Shown: positions 46,229-56,799 of the stretch, piece after piece
Position numbering within the stretch: the first letter of the stretch is position 1
Layout of the letters: every line of letters starts with the position of its first letter
Source: Citrobacter freundii
Lineage (GTDB): Bacteria; Bacteroidota; Bacteroidia; Chitinophagales; Chitinophagaceae
Assembly: GCA_003243445.1 (NCBI GenBank)
Contig: QFQQ01000016.1
Coordinates: 32,360-96,359 of the forward strand
Direction of reading: 5' to 3'
Length of the DNA: 64,000 bases
Position numbers and translations under genes: made by a program
The notes under the pieces: generated by a model
Databases searched by the model: none
What the model was told of the DNA's origin: nothing
Seen by the model: only the letters and a program-made list of their open reading frames with translations

Positions 46229-47323
46229 TTAGTTTTTATTGAGAGTGTATGTATATTTTCCCGCAACGTGCAGATCAAGTATGATGGTGTAATTGCCATC
46301 TGCGGATACGGATAGGTTATTCAGATTCGGAGTATAGCCCAGGAATGGATTATCTGCATATAATAAGACACCATTGTTATCTATTCCAAAATCCAATGCC
46401 CAGGCCCTGTTTGCCCTGAATTTGAAAGAACCATTCCTGATCATATTCGCTGTTACTTTCCAGACCTGTGCGGTTTCATCGTAGTTCATTTGGGTATCAT
46501 TATCCCAACCTCCGGGTGTAGCATCACCGATAATCCCCCAGGTTGTTTTGGTAGCAGTCCAGGTATTGTTATTCAGATCCGCTGTAAGATAATAATAACC
46601 TCCATCAGGAACGGAAAGACCTGCGGCAAGTCCATCTGTGCTGAAGGTCCCGTTACCGCCATCTCCATAATTTGTATGATTCCAATCGGGCGCGTTGGTG
46701 TACTTGAAATAATGTGTACCGCCGCCGGACATGTAAACATATCCTTCATACAAGCCAGGCCTTCCGGCAACCGGTGCCAGCTGCGGCGCAGTGGCGGGGC
46801 TCCAGCCCTGGTAATCACCAGGCACATACAGGCTCAATCCGTATGGAGTGATCTGCAGCGCCACAACATTTGTATAAACAGGAACAATGATTGAAGCAGC
46901 GCCATTGTATTGATTTACGTCAGCCTTGATCCTTACTACAACAGCATTGGGTGCGCCGGGAGCAAGCCCCATTGTATTCAGCAGGTTGTTCAGGTCTTTT
47001 GTAAGATAGGAATAATTCAATGTACCTGCCGGAATGGTAAAGTTCTTTGCTGTAGTCCAATGATTGGCCGCTGTATCCGTTGGCGTATCAAGCTGGAGCG
47101 TATAGCTCACCACAGGCTGTTTACCAAAGTCGGCACTACCCCACTCAAATGTCACAGCAGTTTTATCATCATTTGCTGATTGCAAAACGATATTGCTGGA
47201 AGAAGCTGTCAAAGTATTAGCGCTGAAACTGCCAGGTTTCAGATTGTATTGTTCTCCATCTTTCTTACACGATCCAAGAACAGTCAGCGCGAGAATGATC
47301 ATATACTGGAAGATTGTCCGCAT
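46229..47323 (-). CDS. SusE/SusF-like starch-binding lipoprotein
   Basis: 364 aa with lipoprotein signal (MRTIFQYMIILALTVLGSC). An N-terminal SusE domain (SNIVLQSANDDKTAVTFEWGSADFGKQPVVSYTLQLDT) is followed by two carbohydrate-binding modules, each with aromatic strands (YVPGDYQGWSPATAPQ, GYVYMSGGGTHYFKYTN, WGIIGDATPGGWDNDTQM). Such proteins display alpha-glucan-binding sites on the cell surface. Genes susD and GH13 flank it at gaps of 24 and 18 nt. Confidence 0.9.
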   Translation of the reverse strand: MRTIFQYMIILALTVLGSCKKDGEQYNLKPGSFSANTLTASSSNIVLQSANDDKTAVTFEWGSADFGKQPVVSYTLQLDTPTDTAANHWTTAKNFTIPAGTLNYSYLTKDLNNLLNTMGLAPGAPNAVVVRIKADVNQYNGAASIIVPVYTNVVALQITPYGLSLYVPGDYQGWSPATAPQLAPVAGRPGLYEGYVYMSGGGTHYFKYTNAPDWNHTNYGDGGNGTFSTDGLAAGLSVPDGGYYYLTADLNNNTWTATKTTWGIIGDATPGGWDNDTQMNYDETAQVWKVTANMIRNGSFKFRANRAWALDFGIDNNGVLLYADNPFLGYTPNLNNLSVSADGNYTIILDLHVAGKYTYTLNKN

Positions 47324-47347
47324 AATATTTTATTTAAAAATGAAAGA

Positions 47348-48946
47348 TCAATATCCCGTGTTTTGTGAAAGATTCGGATTGGCGATGGTTTCAGCAGCCG
47401 GGATCGGGAACAAATTATAGTGGGCATCCACAGCGCGGCCATTTTTTACGCCACCTTTCCATGGCCAGAGATAAGAACTGCCGGTGAACTGATCATACCG
47501 GATCAGGTCTGTTCTTCTGAAGCCCTCCCAGTAGAGCTCACGCTGGCGTTCGTTCAATACATCCTGCAGGGAGATGGAAGTCAGGTTGCCACTGGTATTT
47601 CCGTAGCCTCTTGTGCGGAGTGCGTTGAAATACTGAAGGGCAAGCGTATTGCTTCCTCCTGCTCCGCCCCGCAATACTGCTTCCGAGTATACGAGGTACA
47701 TTTCCGCCAGCCTGAATAAAGGAAAATCAATACTGCAAAGCACTCCATTGGGCGATGGAGGGATCACTCCCGCAGAACTGATATTATTGAATTTATAAAC
47801 ACCTATTCCATCATTGAACGTGAGCACATCTTTTACATCCAGGTTACCGGGCCCGAATAAGGCTCGCTTGTCGGCATTACCACTATAATCGCCAAATACC
47901 ATTGGAAGATTTTGTGTAGCGCGGTTGCCGAGCCACCCGCCGCCAGGGATACCGAATGCCTGGTTGTCCGGAGGATTGGTGCCGTGAGATGAACAAACAA
48001 GGAAAGTAGTGCCACCATAGTTCTGTGAGTTGGTCGCATCGTATGCTATAGGCAGGATCACTTCAGGATTATTCTGATCATTATCACTCATGAATAAAGT
48101 TTTGAAATTGCTCTTCAACGTGTATCCTGCTCCGATCACTTTTGATGCGTAGGTGATAGCATCTGTATTATGATCAGTGCCGGTGTACACTTTTGCATTC
48201 AGATACATTCTCGCCAGCAGTGACCATGCTGCAGCCTGATCCGCGCGGGCGTATTCATTCTGGCGTGGCGCTACCAGATCCGTTTCGATGGCTTTTAATT
48301 CCGACTCGATATACGCAAAAAGCGCCGGTCGCTCGATCTGTTTCGGGATGTATTTACCAATAGGATCGTCTTCGGTTACAAATGGAGGACGGCCAAACAG
48401 ATCCATCAGGACCCAGTACTGAAAAGCGCGGAGAAAACGTGCTTCCGCGCGAAAATGACGGATCTCGCTTGCATCAGCATCTTTGAAACCCCGTGCAGCG
48501 ATCTTCTCATCCGTTGATTCACGCACGAATTCATTGCAGACCGTGATCTGGAACAGTGATCTCGCATAAAGCGCCTGTATCAATACATTGGAAGATGCCC
48601 AGTTGAGATTATGAAAGCTCTGCAGGTTGGCATCATTCCAGGCACAAACTGCTTCATCGGTTGTAAGCTCCTGCAGGTTCCAGTAGGCGCGTACAAAATC
48701 AGTCGTCCCTGCATCCGTAATACCCGGAACGTTGATATCTGAATTACCCACCCCGGTGCTGCTCACCAGCGAATAACTACCGTACACCTTTGCAAGTACC
48801 TGCTTGTACCCGGCCATTGTACTGTATTGCTTCTCCGAAGTATTTGAATTCAGCGGTTGCAGATCAAGATCCTTGTGACAGGAGCTTAGCATCAATGCTG
48901 ATGCAATAACGGTCAGCAGGTTTTTATAAAATGAATATTTTTTCAT
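47348..48946 (-). CDS. susD: SusD/RagB family nutrient-binding lipoprotein
   Basis: 532 aa. Signal peptide with lipobox Cys (NLLTVIASALMLSSC). SusD pattern: GYKQVLAKVYGSY, LNWASSNVLIQALYARSLFQITVCNEFVRES (helical TPR part), RHFRAEARFLRAFQYWVLMDLFGRPPF and C-terminal FRRTDLIRYDQFTG. It is the surface lid that captures glycans for the SusC pore. It is separated from susC by 21 nt. The symbol denotes the family, not a tested function. Confidence 0.95.
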   Translation of the reverse strand: MKKYSFYKNLLTVIASALMLSSCHKDLDLQPLNSNTSEKQYSTMAGYKQVLAKVYGSYSLVSSTGVGNSDINVPGITDAGTTDFVRAYWNLQELTTDEAVCAWNDANLQSFHNLNWASSNVLIQALYARSLFQITVCNEFVRESTDEKIAARGFKDADASEIRHFRAEARFLRAFQYWVLMDLFGRPPFVTEDDPIGKYIPKQIERPALFAYIESELKAIETDLVAPRQNEYARADQAAAWSLLARMYLNAKVYTGTDHNTDAITYASKVIGAGYTLKSNFKTLFMSDNDQNNPEVILPIAYDATNSQNYGGTTFLVCSSHGTNPPDNQAFGIPGGGWLGNRATQNLPMVFGDYSGNADKRALFGPGNLDVKDVLTFNDGIGVYKFNNISSAGVIPPSPNGVLCSIDFPLFRLAEMYLVYSEAVLRGGAGGSNTLALQYFNALRTRGYGNTSGNLTSISLQDVLNERQRELYWEGFRRTDLIRYDQFTGSSYLWPWKGGVKNGRAVDAHYNLFPIPAAETIANPNLSQNTGY

Positions 48947-48967
48947 AAAGAAAGTTTTAATCGTTAG

Positions 48968-51937
48968 TTAGAATTGAAGACTTGCACCTAACACAAACGT
49001 GCGCGGTCTTGGGTAGATCGTATTATCGATACCACCAAATACCTCCGGATCCAGGCCCTTGTATTTTGTAATAGTGAATACATTCTGGCAATTGGCCATG
49101 ATACGAAGGCCAACTTTCTCCCGCATGATCTTGCCGAAATTGTAGGAGAGACCAACATTGTCCATTTTCAGAAATGAAGCGTTCTGGATATAATAATCAG
49201 ACTGTACGCCGCTGTTTGTAAAACCCGTTTTATATACATCATTCAAACTGTTGGCGAGATAACCCAGCGGGTTCAGGATATTGCTTTTAACAGAACCGGT
49301 TGCGATCCCATAATACATATAGTTGCCGATATTCGCTCTCAGCACAGTGCTCAGCCCCCATTTGCCATAAGTGAACTGTGATGAAAACCCAAGAATGAAC
49401 TTGGGCGCGGGAGATTTGTAACGATAAAGATCCTGCTGATTGATGATGCCGTCCTTATTTGCGTCAGCATACACTCCCTCCACAGGTTTACCGTTTAGGT
49501 ACTGCTGATGATATACATAAAAAGAATTTGGCTGATACCCCACAGTATTGATCTGTATCACCCCGTTACCTGTTAAAGTGCCGGGATAAGTTGAATCTTC
49601 TGTTGCGGTCAGCCTGGTGATCTTGCTTTCATTATACGCGATGTTAAAGCCCGCGTCCCAGGTGAATTTAGTTGTGCGAACAACACCCGCATTGATCGCC
49701 AGCTCCACACCCTTGTTTTCAACATTACCCACATTGGTGAGGATCGTGCTGCTGAAATTGGAACCTGCAGGGATCGGGATCGTATTCAGCAGATCTTTTG
49801 TTTTCTTAAAATAGAAATCAAGACTACCATTGATGCGGTTGTTCAGGAACCCATAATCGAGACCGGCATTGTATGTAGCCGTCTGTTCCCATTTAATGCC
49901 TGCGTCATAAGCTGCTGGTGTACCCATGCTGTAATAGGTATTGCCAAACAATACATTTGAACCATTACCGCTTAGCGAATAAATGGATTGGTAAGGATAA
50001 TTGTAAATGCCATCCTGGTTACCGGTCACACCGTAACTGAGACGAAGTTTAAGATCGGACAGCGTGCGCGTGTCCTGCAAAAATGATTCGCGGTTGATGC
50101 GCCACGTGAATGCCACGGATGGGAAAGTACCCCAGCGCGTATCCGGTGCAAATCTTGAAGAACCATCCGTGCGTAATGAAGCAGCCAGAATGTATTTATT
50201 ATCGTAAGTATAGATCAAACGGCCATAATAAGAGATCAATGTATTCTCCGGTTTATCCATCATGAACACGGGCTTTGATCCGGGAATAGTATCTCCGTTG
50301 GCGCGAAAAGCCGGGTAGTTGTCATTTGTTGAAAGATTATTGTAATAGCCATACCCTGCCGTCGCATTGATCGTACTCCTGACATCCTTCAGTTCTTTCG
50401 TATAGTTCAGGTAAAACTCTGCCACCTTATTATTGATCTCGTTTGAATATTTGTTGCGCTGACCGCCATCGAGGAAGTTCTGCGCAGCAAAAGCCGGCAC
50501 GTCGATCTTTCCGTCACCCTTAGCAATATCATAACCGAGATTCAGGTTTGCGTGCAGCTCAGGAAGAAAATGGAATGAATAATCGAACTGAACATTACCA
50601 TAGCTTCGTTTTACATTACTATTATTATGATATAAGTCCAGCAATGCAACCGGGTTTCTCGGCGCGAGTTTGTTCAGCGTAACGGATCCCGAGCCCGGAT
50701 CAACCGAAGCCCATTCGTAATAATCTCCATATGGGCTTGTTGCGTGGACGGGTTGGGTCGGATCGAAATATACCGCGGAACTGATCGCAGCCTGGTTGGC
50801 AAATCGTGACTGATTGTAAGCGCCTTTCAGGTTCAGATCGATCTTCAGGTGGTTATTCAGCAAACGCGGACTGAGTGAAATGCCGGCAGAAATACGTTGC
50901 AGGTTATCTGTTCGCAGCAGACCATTTTGATTCAGGTAACCGGCGGATATGCGGTAAGGCATATTCTTCATACTGCCGGACACGCTCAGGTTATTGTCCG
51001 TGCTGATGGCTGTTTGAAAGATCTCATCCTGCCAGTCAGTATTTGAAGAACCCAATAAAGATTTGTATGTATGCACATTATCAAACGTACCGCCACCAAG
51101 CGAATCGACATACCGGCGGAAGTCTGCGGCTGATTGCACGTCCATCCTTTTCGCCAGCGTGGCAGCACTTACCTGTGTATTGAAATTAAATACGGGTTGA
51201 CCGGATGCTCCCTTTTTTGTGGTGATCAGGATCACACCGTTTGAAGCGCGGGAACCATAGATGGCTGTAGCCGCCGCATCTTTTAGCACAGTAAAAGTTT
51301 CAATATCGTTTGGATTAACAAGACTAAGCGGATTGGACGCGCCATAGATATTGTTCCCGCTCAACGGCACGCCATCGATCACGATCAGCGGGTCATTGCT
51401 TGCATTCAGCGAAGCACCACCACGGATACGGATCACGCTGCCCGCACCGGGCGAACCGCCATTGGATGTCACAGATACGCCGGCCACTTTCCCCGCGATC
51501 AATTGCTCGGGCGTAGTAATAGCGCCCTGCTGAAAATCTTTTGATGTAACAGTGGCGACAGAGCCGGTAAGTTCCCGTTTGCGTTGCGTTCCATATCCGA
51601 TCACCACCACATCCGTCATTGTGCCGGCAGTAGAGATCAGGATAAGATTCAAACTGGCCTGGGCTGATACTTCAAGACTATCATAACCCACATGAGAGAT
51701 CAGCAGCCGTGCATTGGACGGTACGCTGATACTGAAAACACCTCTTGCATCGGTAACAGTGCCTTTATCTGTTCCCGTAATTCTTACTGAAGCCAGGTCG
51801 ATCGGCTCGCCTTTTTCGTTTTTGACGGAACCTGTTACCTGTATATTATTTTGCGCAACGGATCGCATCAGCCCGCCGAAGAGCAAACAACAAAACAGTA
51901 ACAGTTTTGGAAGGATGGATGAATTCATATATGACAA
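48968..51937 (-). CDS. susC: SusC/RagA TonB-linked outer-membrane transporter
   Basis: 989 aa with signal peptide (LLLFCCLLFGGLMRSVAQ). A carboxypeptidase-like N-terminal domain (NIQVTGSVKNEKGEPIDLASVRI), the TonB box region DVVVIGYGTQRKRELTGSVATV, a plug (IRGGASLNASNDPLIVIDGVPL) and a 22-strand barrel ending FVLGASLQF. It imports oligosaccharide with SusD. It follows the GH31 gene by 29 nt. The symbol denotes the family. Confidence 0.96.
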   Translation of the reverse strand: MSYMNSSILPKLLLFCCLLFGGLMRSVAQNNIQVTGSVKNEKGEPIDLASVRITGTDKGTVTDARGVFSISVPSNARLLISHVGYDSLEVSAQASLNLILISTAGTMTDVVVIGYGTQRKRELTGSVATVTSKDFQQGAITTPEQLIAGKVAGVSVTSNGGSPGAGSVIRIRGGASLNASNDPLIVIDGVPLSGNNIYGASNPLSLVNPNDIETFTVLKDAAATAIYGSRASNGVILITTKKGASGQPVFNFNTQVSAATLAKRMDVQSAADFRRYVDSLGGGTFDNVHTYKSLLGSSNTDWQDEIFQTAISTDNNLSVSGSMKNMPYRISAGYLNQNGLLRTDNLQRISAGISLSPRLLNNHLKIDLNLKGAYNQSRFANQAAISSAVYFDPTQPVHATSPYGDYYEWASVDPGSGSVTLNKLAPRNPVALLDLYHNNSNVKRSYGNVQFDYSFHFLPELHANLNLGYDIAKGDGKIDVPAFAAQNFLDGGQRNKYSNEINNKVAEFYLNYTKELKDVRSTINATAGYGYYNNLSTNDNYPAFRANGDTIPGSKPVFMMDKPENTLISYYGRLIYTYDNKYILAASLRTDGSSRFAPDTRWGTFPSVAFTWRINRESFLQDTRTLSDLKLRLSYGVTGNQDGIYNYPYQSIYSLSGNGSNVLFGNTYYSMGTPAAYDAGIKWEQTATYNAGLDYGFLNNRINGSLDFYFKKTKDLLNTIPIPAGSNFSSTILTNVGNVENKGVELAINAGVVRTTKFTWDAGFNIAYNESKITRLTATEDSTYPGTLTGNGVIQINTVGYQPNSFYVYHQQYLNGKPVEGVYADANKDGIINQQDLYRYKSPAPKFILGFSSQFTYGKWGLSTVLRANIGNYMYYGIATGSVKSNILNPLGYLANSLNDVYKTGFTNSGVQSDYYIQNASFLKMDNVGLSYNFGKIMREKVGLRIMANCQNVFTITKYKGLDPEVFGGIDNTIYPRPRTFVLGASLQF

Positions 51938-51966
51938 GTTAAAGTGAACAAAAAATGGTTGATGGT

Positions 51967-54390
51967 TTAAAAACTGATGGTTATTCTTTCAGCAGTATTC
52001 TTTATCACAAATGTCTTTACGGAAAACGATGGTAATGCTGTTGGTGGTGGTACCGATTCTATAAATGACCGCCGGATTGTTTCAGTACTTATTTTGTTTC
52101 CATCGATGCTGAACGCTGAAGTATCAAATCCGTGAAGGATAAAGCGGATGGATTTGAACTGGCTGCTGTACTGCCCGGAAACCTTATCCATTTCTATGGT
52201 TTTTGCATTACCATTAAAACGGATCGCACGCTTATAGAACTTTCCCTGTTCGTTGCTAAAACTGATCCCATCATCTTCATAATACTCAAATGATGATAGA
52301 ACATTGCCATTATAAAGATGAATAGATAATGTATCTGATGGTTTTTCTGAAGTATGTTGAATAAGCGACTGCTCAGGAATGATACTGCCTGCTTTTACAT
52401 ACACCGGGAGCAAAGCCGGAGATAACTCGATCAGCTTTTCTGCGCTTCCCTTTTCCCGTGCATCGTTATACAGATCATACCAATCACCAGCGGGCAGGTA
52501 TATTTTTGCAAATGCCTGAGTGCTCGCCTGCGGCATGACCAGCAATGACTGTCCAAACAGGTATTGATTCTGATAAACCGGGTTATACACTTTCTCATCA
52601 TGCGTATAATCTATCGCAAGCGAACGCACAATGGGCAGACCTGTTTGTGACGCCTCATAAAAAGCAGCATACAGGTAAGGCAACAAACGATAACGGAGGT
52701 TGATATAATTGCGTGAGATCTCCAGTACATCTTCACCAAATGACCAGGGCTCCGCAGCTTTTGTATTCAGCGCGGTATGATTGCGGAAATATGGAACAAA
52801 AGCACCAAGCTGCATCCAGCGAGCATACAATGCAGGCGTCGGATTGCCGGTAAAGCCGCCGATATCCATGCCGGTGAATGCAACACCACTCATTCCAAGA
52901 CTTGCCAATAAACGAACACCGGCAAGCATATGATCATCTTCCGCCCGGTTATCACCCGTCCATAATGCAGTGAAACGTTGCATACCGGCAAAACCTGACC
53001 GGGTAAGAATGAACGGTCTTTTTTGCAGGGCCTGACGCGTTGCTTCATAGCTGGAGCGTGCCATTTGCAAACCAAATACATTATGTCCTTTCAGGTGTGT
53101 GGTGGGATGACCATCATAGTTGAATAATACATTTGCAGGCATCCGTTGCCCCCATGTAGCGATCTCGTTCATATCATTCCAGATCCCGGCCACGCCAATA
53201 TTGGTATAGGTTGTGATCTGCGATCTCCACCATTGTCTTCCTTTTTCACTGGTGAAATCCGGGAAATTGCACCAGCCCGGCCATACCTCACCTGTGTATG
53301 GTTTTCCATCGGGGTATTTCAGAAAAATATCTTCTTTGATTCCGCTTTCATACGCCGGATAACCCGGTTCCGCTTTGATACCGGGATCAACGATCAGTGT
53401 TGTTTTAAAACCCATTTTATCGAGGCTGTCGATCATTCCCTTCGGATCAGGAAACCGTTCTTTATTCCAGGTAAAAAGTTTATATGCATCCATATAATGG
53501 ATATCAAGCGTGATACCATCTGCGGGGATCTTTTTCTCCCGCAGTGTTTTTGCGATACGCAGCACTTCTGTATCAGGATAGTAAGAGTATCGGTTTTGCT
53601 GATAACCCAGGCTCCACAGCGGAGGAAGATGCATTCTGCCGGTTAGTGATGTATAAGATTGAATGATCCCGGCTGTGCTGGAACGATAGATCAGGTAATA
53701 ATTCATTTCACCGCCTTTTGCCCCAAAAGAAGAAAACCGGTTATTGCTTGCACCGAAGTTGAAATCTGATTGATAACTGTTATCAAGGAAAACGCCGTAT
53801 TGTAAACCATGATGAGCGCCGATATAAAACGGGATGGTGGAATAAAGCGGATCGGCAGAGATGCTGTATCCATACACATCCGTATTCCAGTTGGTATAGG
53901 CAGAGCCGCGCCTGTCGAGATTTCCTGTTTTTTCACCTAACCCCAAAAACCGCTCACCCTCCTGCAAATGTTTATAGGCCGTTACTTCCGTTCCGATCCA
54001 GGAAGTGGAAAGACCGGGCTCATCTTCATTAATGATCTGCCCGGACGGGGTAAGCACACGGATGGAAAAAGGCGATTTCCTGATCACCAGTTTCAGCGAA
54101 TCAGTGGTCAGCGTAAGTTCGCCATTGGCATCAACCGGCCGGGGTAACGAACCGGGCTCGGCAATAACGGCATAAGAAAAATCGTCGGTAAACGGCTGGC
54201 GGGAGATCCTTACTCTTGCGACTTCCGGCGCATAAAACTGAATTCTAATAAAAGCATTTGTCGCAGTAATATCCAATTGCTGCCCGGTTACAGAGAACCG
54301 GCGGATCTCACCAACCGGGATCACTGAATCCTGAGCACCGGCTACCAGCAGCCGGGTAAGCATGAGAAGAAGAAGCAGTATTTTTTGCAT
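51967..54390 (-). CDS. GH31 alpha-glucosidase
   Basis: About 807 aa from the ATG at 54390 (signal MQKILLLLLMLTRLLVAGAQ). GH31 motifs: galactose-mutarotase-like N-terminal part (EGERFLGLGEKTGNLDRRG), PLWSLGYQQNRYSYYP, nucleophile GIWNDMNEIATW and acid/base ALWTGDNRAEDDHM, DUF5110 near the C-terminus. It releases glucose from alpha-glucan oligosaccharides in the periplasm. It opens the Sus operon, 262 nt downstream of the regulator's stop. Confidence 0.93.
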   Translation of the reverse strand: MQKILLLLLMLTRLLVAGAQDSVIPVGEIRRFSVTGQQLDITATNAFIRIQFYAPEVARVRISRQPFTDDFSYAVIAEPGSLPRPVDANGELTLTTDSLKLVIRKSPFSIRVLTPSGQIINEDEPGLSTSWIGTEVTAYKHLQEGERFLGLGEKTGNLDRRGSAYTNWNTDVYGYSISADPLYSTIPFYIGAHHGLQYGVFLDNSYQSDFNFGASNNRFSSFGAKGGEMNYYLIYRSSTAGIIQSYTSLTGRMHLPPLWSLGYQQNRYSYYPDTEVLRIAKTLREKKIPADGITLDIHYMDAYKLFTWNKERFPDPKGMIDSLDKMGFKTTLIVDPGIKAEPGYPAYESGIKEDIFLKYPDGKPYTGEVWPGWCNFPDFTSEKGRQWWRSQITTYTNIGVAGIWNDMNEIATWGQRMPANVLFNYDGHPTTHLKGHNVFGLQMARSSYEATRQALQKRPFILTRSGFAGMQRFTALWTGDNRAEDDHMLAGVRLLASLGMSGVAFTGMDIGGFTGNPTPALYARWMQLGAFVPYFRNHTALNTKAAEPWSFGEDVLEISRNYINLRYRLLPYLYAAFYEASQTGLPIVRSLAIDYTHDEKVYNPVYQNQYLFGQSLLVMPQASTQAFAKIYLPAGDWYDLYNDAREKGSAEKLIELSPALLPVYVKAGSIIPEQSLIQHTSEKPSDTLSIHLYNGNVLSSFEYYEDDGISFSNEQGKFYKRAIRFNGNAKTIEMDKVSGQYSSQFKSIRFILHGFDTSAFSIDGNKISTETIRRSFIESVPPPTALPSFSVKTFVIKNTAERITISF

Positions 54391-54667
54391 TGCTGTCCTT
54401 TGCAATCGTTAGTAAATGATCACTAAGGAACGATGACGCGCAGGGCAGGCAAAGTTTTATACTGAAAATGGAAAAAATAGAACCCAAAATGCTCAGTTCA
54501 CGGGTAGATTAATGCTGACAATGAATTAGTTAAAAAACATTAAATAAAAAATATATAGAATGAAAACCGGATGATCCCCGACTGAAAAATGAGTAGTGTA
54601 ACGCGGTTATATGACATTAACCGAAGTAAGTCAGCGTGCCGGGGAAGGATCAGCAGGATCCATTTAT

Positions 54668-56350
54668 TCACAAGGTTTTTACCCGCATGATCCTTTCTTC
54701 GAATTCGTCTCCGGAAACGACCGCCTTATTCTTGATACGGGATTTATAGCTGTAGATCGTCTTGACCGAGTATTCGAGTATTTGCGCAATCTTTTCCGGG
54801 TCGGTCACGCCCATGCGCATGAGTGCGAAAATTCTCAGATCAGTGCTGAGCAACTCTCCTTCTTTCAGACGGATCTTTTCGTCCTCGCGCAACAGGCTGT
54901 TCACTTCTGCCAGGAAGTTGGGGAACAGCTTCAGGAAAATGATATCGAAACTGTGGAGCAGTTCTTCCTTCTCTTTTTTTGTATCGATCTTATTCAGGAA
55001 AAACCGGATATCATCATACCGCCGTTCCAGCAATTTTTTCTCGATATCCGTCTTCACTTTTTCCAGCTTTCCATAAAACTCTGAATCGGAGCGGAAGAAG
55101 AAGCCGATATATTCTTCCTTTATCTTATTGGAATCTTCAAGCTTTTCATTCAGGTCAGCCAGCCGGTGATTCGATTCTTCCAGTCGCAGGTTGAGTTCTT
55201 CCAGCCGCTGATTGGATTCTTCCAACTGGTGATTGATCTCCTGCTGACGCTGGTGAGCCTGTGTCAATGCCTCCTGTGCCTGTTTCAACTTTTTTACCTG
55301 GCGCCAGATGATCCAGGCCAGTACAAGCAAGGTGAAACCAAGTATGGTGACAATGATCGCATATTTGATCAGCAGGCTTTTCTGTGCTTCGATGCCATTG
55401 ATGCGTTCGCCTTCAATCAATGGAAGGATGGAACTTGCCTGCACTTTCCGTTGCCTCGCGCCGTAGAACTCGGCATTTGTCACGGCGCTTTCAATACACA
55501 TTACAGCGTGTTTGATATCGCCCTGTTTATACAGCAATTCAGCCAGGTGAAAGATCGCGCCATTTTCTTTGGTAGAAGACCGGATATCCGCGATCGTTGC
55601 CATGATCAGCAGATCGATCGCTTTATCCATATTTCCTTTCTGCAGATAAAAACCGCTTAAAGTGGAAGTGGTTAATGCTAACTGATGTTGCGTAAGCGAT
55701 GAGTCAGTCATCAGCTTTTCAAGATAACCGGCCGCTTCCGTTGTTCGGTTTTCTTTAAATAACCTGAGGCCGCGATAGTAATTGTATTCGAAAGAACCGG
55801 GAGAATAATAAATGATCGCGGAATCAATGAATTTTCCTCCGGCAATATCATAATCCACGGAATGATAATGATCATTGGCATAACCTGCGAGATCATAATA
55901 ATATCTTCCCCATAACGCATAATATTCACCTTTCAGAGCTTCCGGTACGGGATGCCGGGCGATCGAATTCAGTGAATCATACGTTTCCTTATAGAGTCCT
56001 GCGGATAAAAGGATAAAACTCAGTTTCAGCCTGGCTGCAACCCAGTAATCCTGTTCGGGAAGATTCCTGCTTGTATTTACAAGATTTCCTGCATAATGAT
56101 AAGCCGAATCATAGTTAAACAACTTATACGCTTCATAGATCTTTTCCTGCAACCAGAAGATCTCCTGTGGAGATTTTGCTTTTTCTTTCAGTGAAGTCTT
56201 CAACTGATCAATTCGCCGGATATTTGCACTGTCATAACCGGCAGCCATGCGGATGGCATTGCCCAATTCCGTCAGCAGCCTGTCATCAGACGCATACGTA
56301 TGACTGATCAAACCGAATAAAAACCAAAGGCTGAAGGCCCATCTTTTCAT
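54668..56350 (-). CDS. SusR-like membrane regulator, DUF6377 type
   Basis: About 560 aa (Met at 56350, MKRWAFSLWFLF; a Met two codons earlier is possible). Signal-like segment, TPR-like helices in the periplasm (about residues 40-300), one membrane segment (YAIIVTILGFTLLVLAWIIW), a coiled coil with 14-residue repeats LEESNQRLEELNLR, and a C-terminal helix-turn-helix (MGVTDPEKIAQILEYSVKTIYSYKSRIKNK). This layout is that of SusR-type regulators that sense maltose in the periplasm and activate sus genes. It should control the operon beside it. Confidence 0.85.
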   Translation of the reverse strand: MKRWAFSLWFLFGLISHTYASDDRLLTELGNAIRMAAGYDSANIRRIDQLKTSLKEKAKSPQEIFWLQEKIYEAYKLFNYDSAYHYAGNLVNTSRNLPEQDYWVAARLKLSFILLSAGLYKETYDSLNSIARHPVPEALKGEYYALWGRYYYDLAGYANDHYHSVDYDIAGGKFIDSAIIYYSPGSFEYNYYRGLRLFKENRTTEAAGYLEKLMTDSSLTQHQLALTTSTLSGFYLQKGNMDKAIDLLIMATIADIRSSTKENGAIFHLAELLYKQGDIKHAVMCIESAVTNAEFYGARQRKVQASSILPLIEGERINGIEAQKSLLIKYAIIVTILGFTLLVLAWIIWRQVKKLKQAQEALTQAHQRQQEINHQLEESNQRLEELNLRLEESNHRLADLNEKLEDSNKIKEEYIGFFFRSDSEFYGKLEKVKTDIEKKLLERRYDDIRFFLNKIDTKKEKEELLHSFDIIFLKLFPNFLAEVNSLLREDEKIRLKEGELLSTDLRIFALMRMGVTDPEKIAQILEYSVKTIYSYKSRIKNKAVVSGDEFEERIMRVKTL

Positions 56351-56356
56351 AAGCAA

Positions 56357-56747
56357 TTATCCCGGTCATTGCGGGAGCTTACAAATCTATCTAAAAATCA
56401 GTAGCAGCTTTGATTTTTGTGTAAATGGGTTTAAAGACCTTGTTCTTTCATTTCCTTTTGCGGAATGATCACCAGCCTGTCTCCATCCCTGAACCAGATA
56501 GACATAAACGCTGCACCAATCATCATATACTGTTCGCAACACTTACATATCCGCTTATTTCAGGTGTAACACCGGCAGAAGGATTTTTTTCATAAATAGA
56601 TTATATTTATGAACGCCTTTAAAGACCGGGCGCAGCAATAAAAACAAAAGCGCCGCCAAACTCCTGCCCTTTCTCGTTCCCGCCCCATGTAATAAAATTG
56701 ACATCTGTACCACCGGTTTATGCATTGACCGCCCTTTGATGACCTGT
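56357..56747. other. Intergenic region with no recognised feature apart from a promoter
   Basis: About 390 nt between divergent genes. No array, terminator or credible gene was seen. The only signal I trust is the -7 box just after it. Confidence 0.5.
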
Positions 56748-56755
56748 TATTTTTG
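56725..56755 (+). promoter_or_regulatory. Bacteroidota promoter (TTG ... TATTTTTG)
   Basis: A -7 box TATTTTTG (56748-56755) fits TAnnTTTG exactly. A TTG at 56725-56727 lies 20 nt upstream, the expected -33 spacing. Transcription should start about 30-40 nt before the hydrolase gene. Confidence 0.65.
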
Positions 56756-56799
56756 AGCATGCAATACCATCTCATCACGCACATAAATCAAGCACACTT

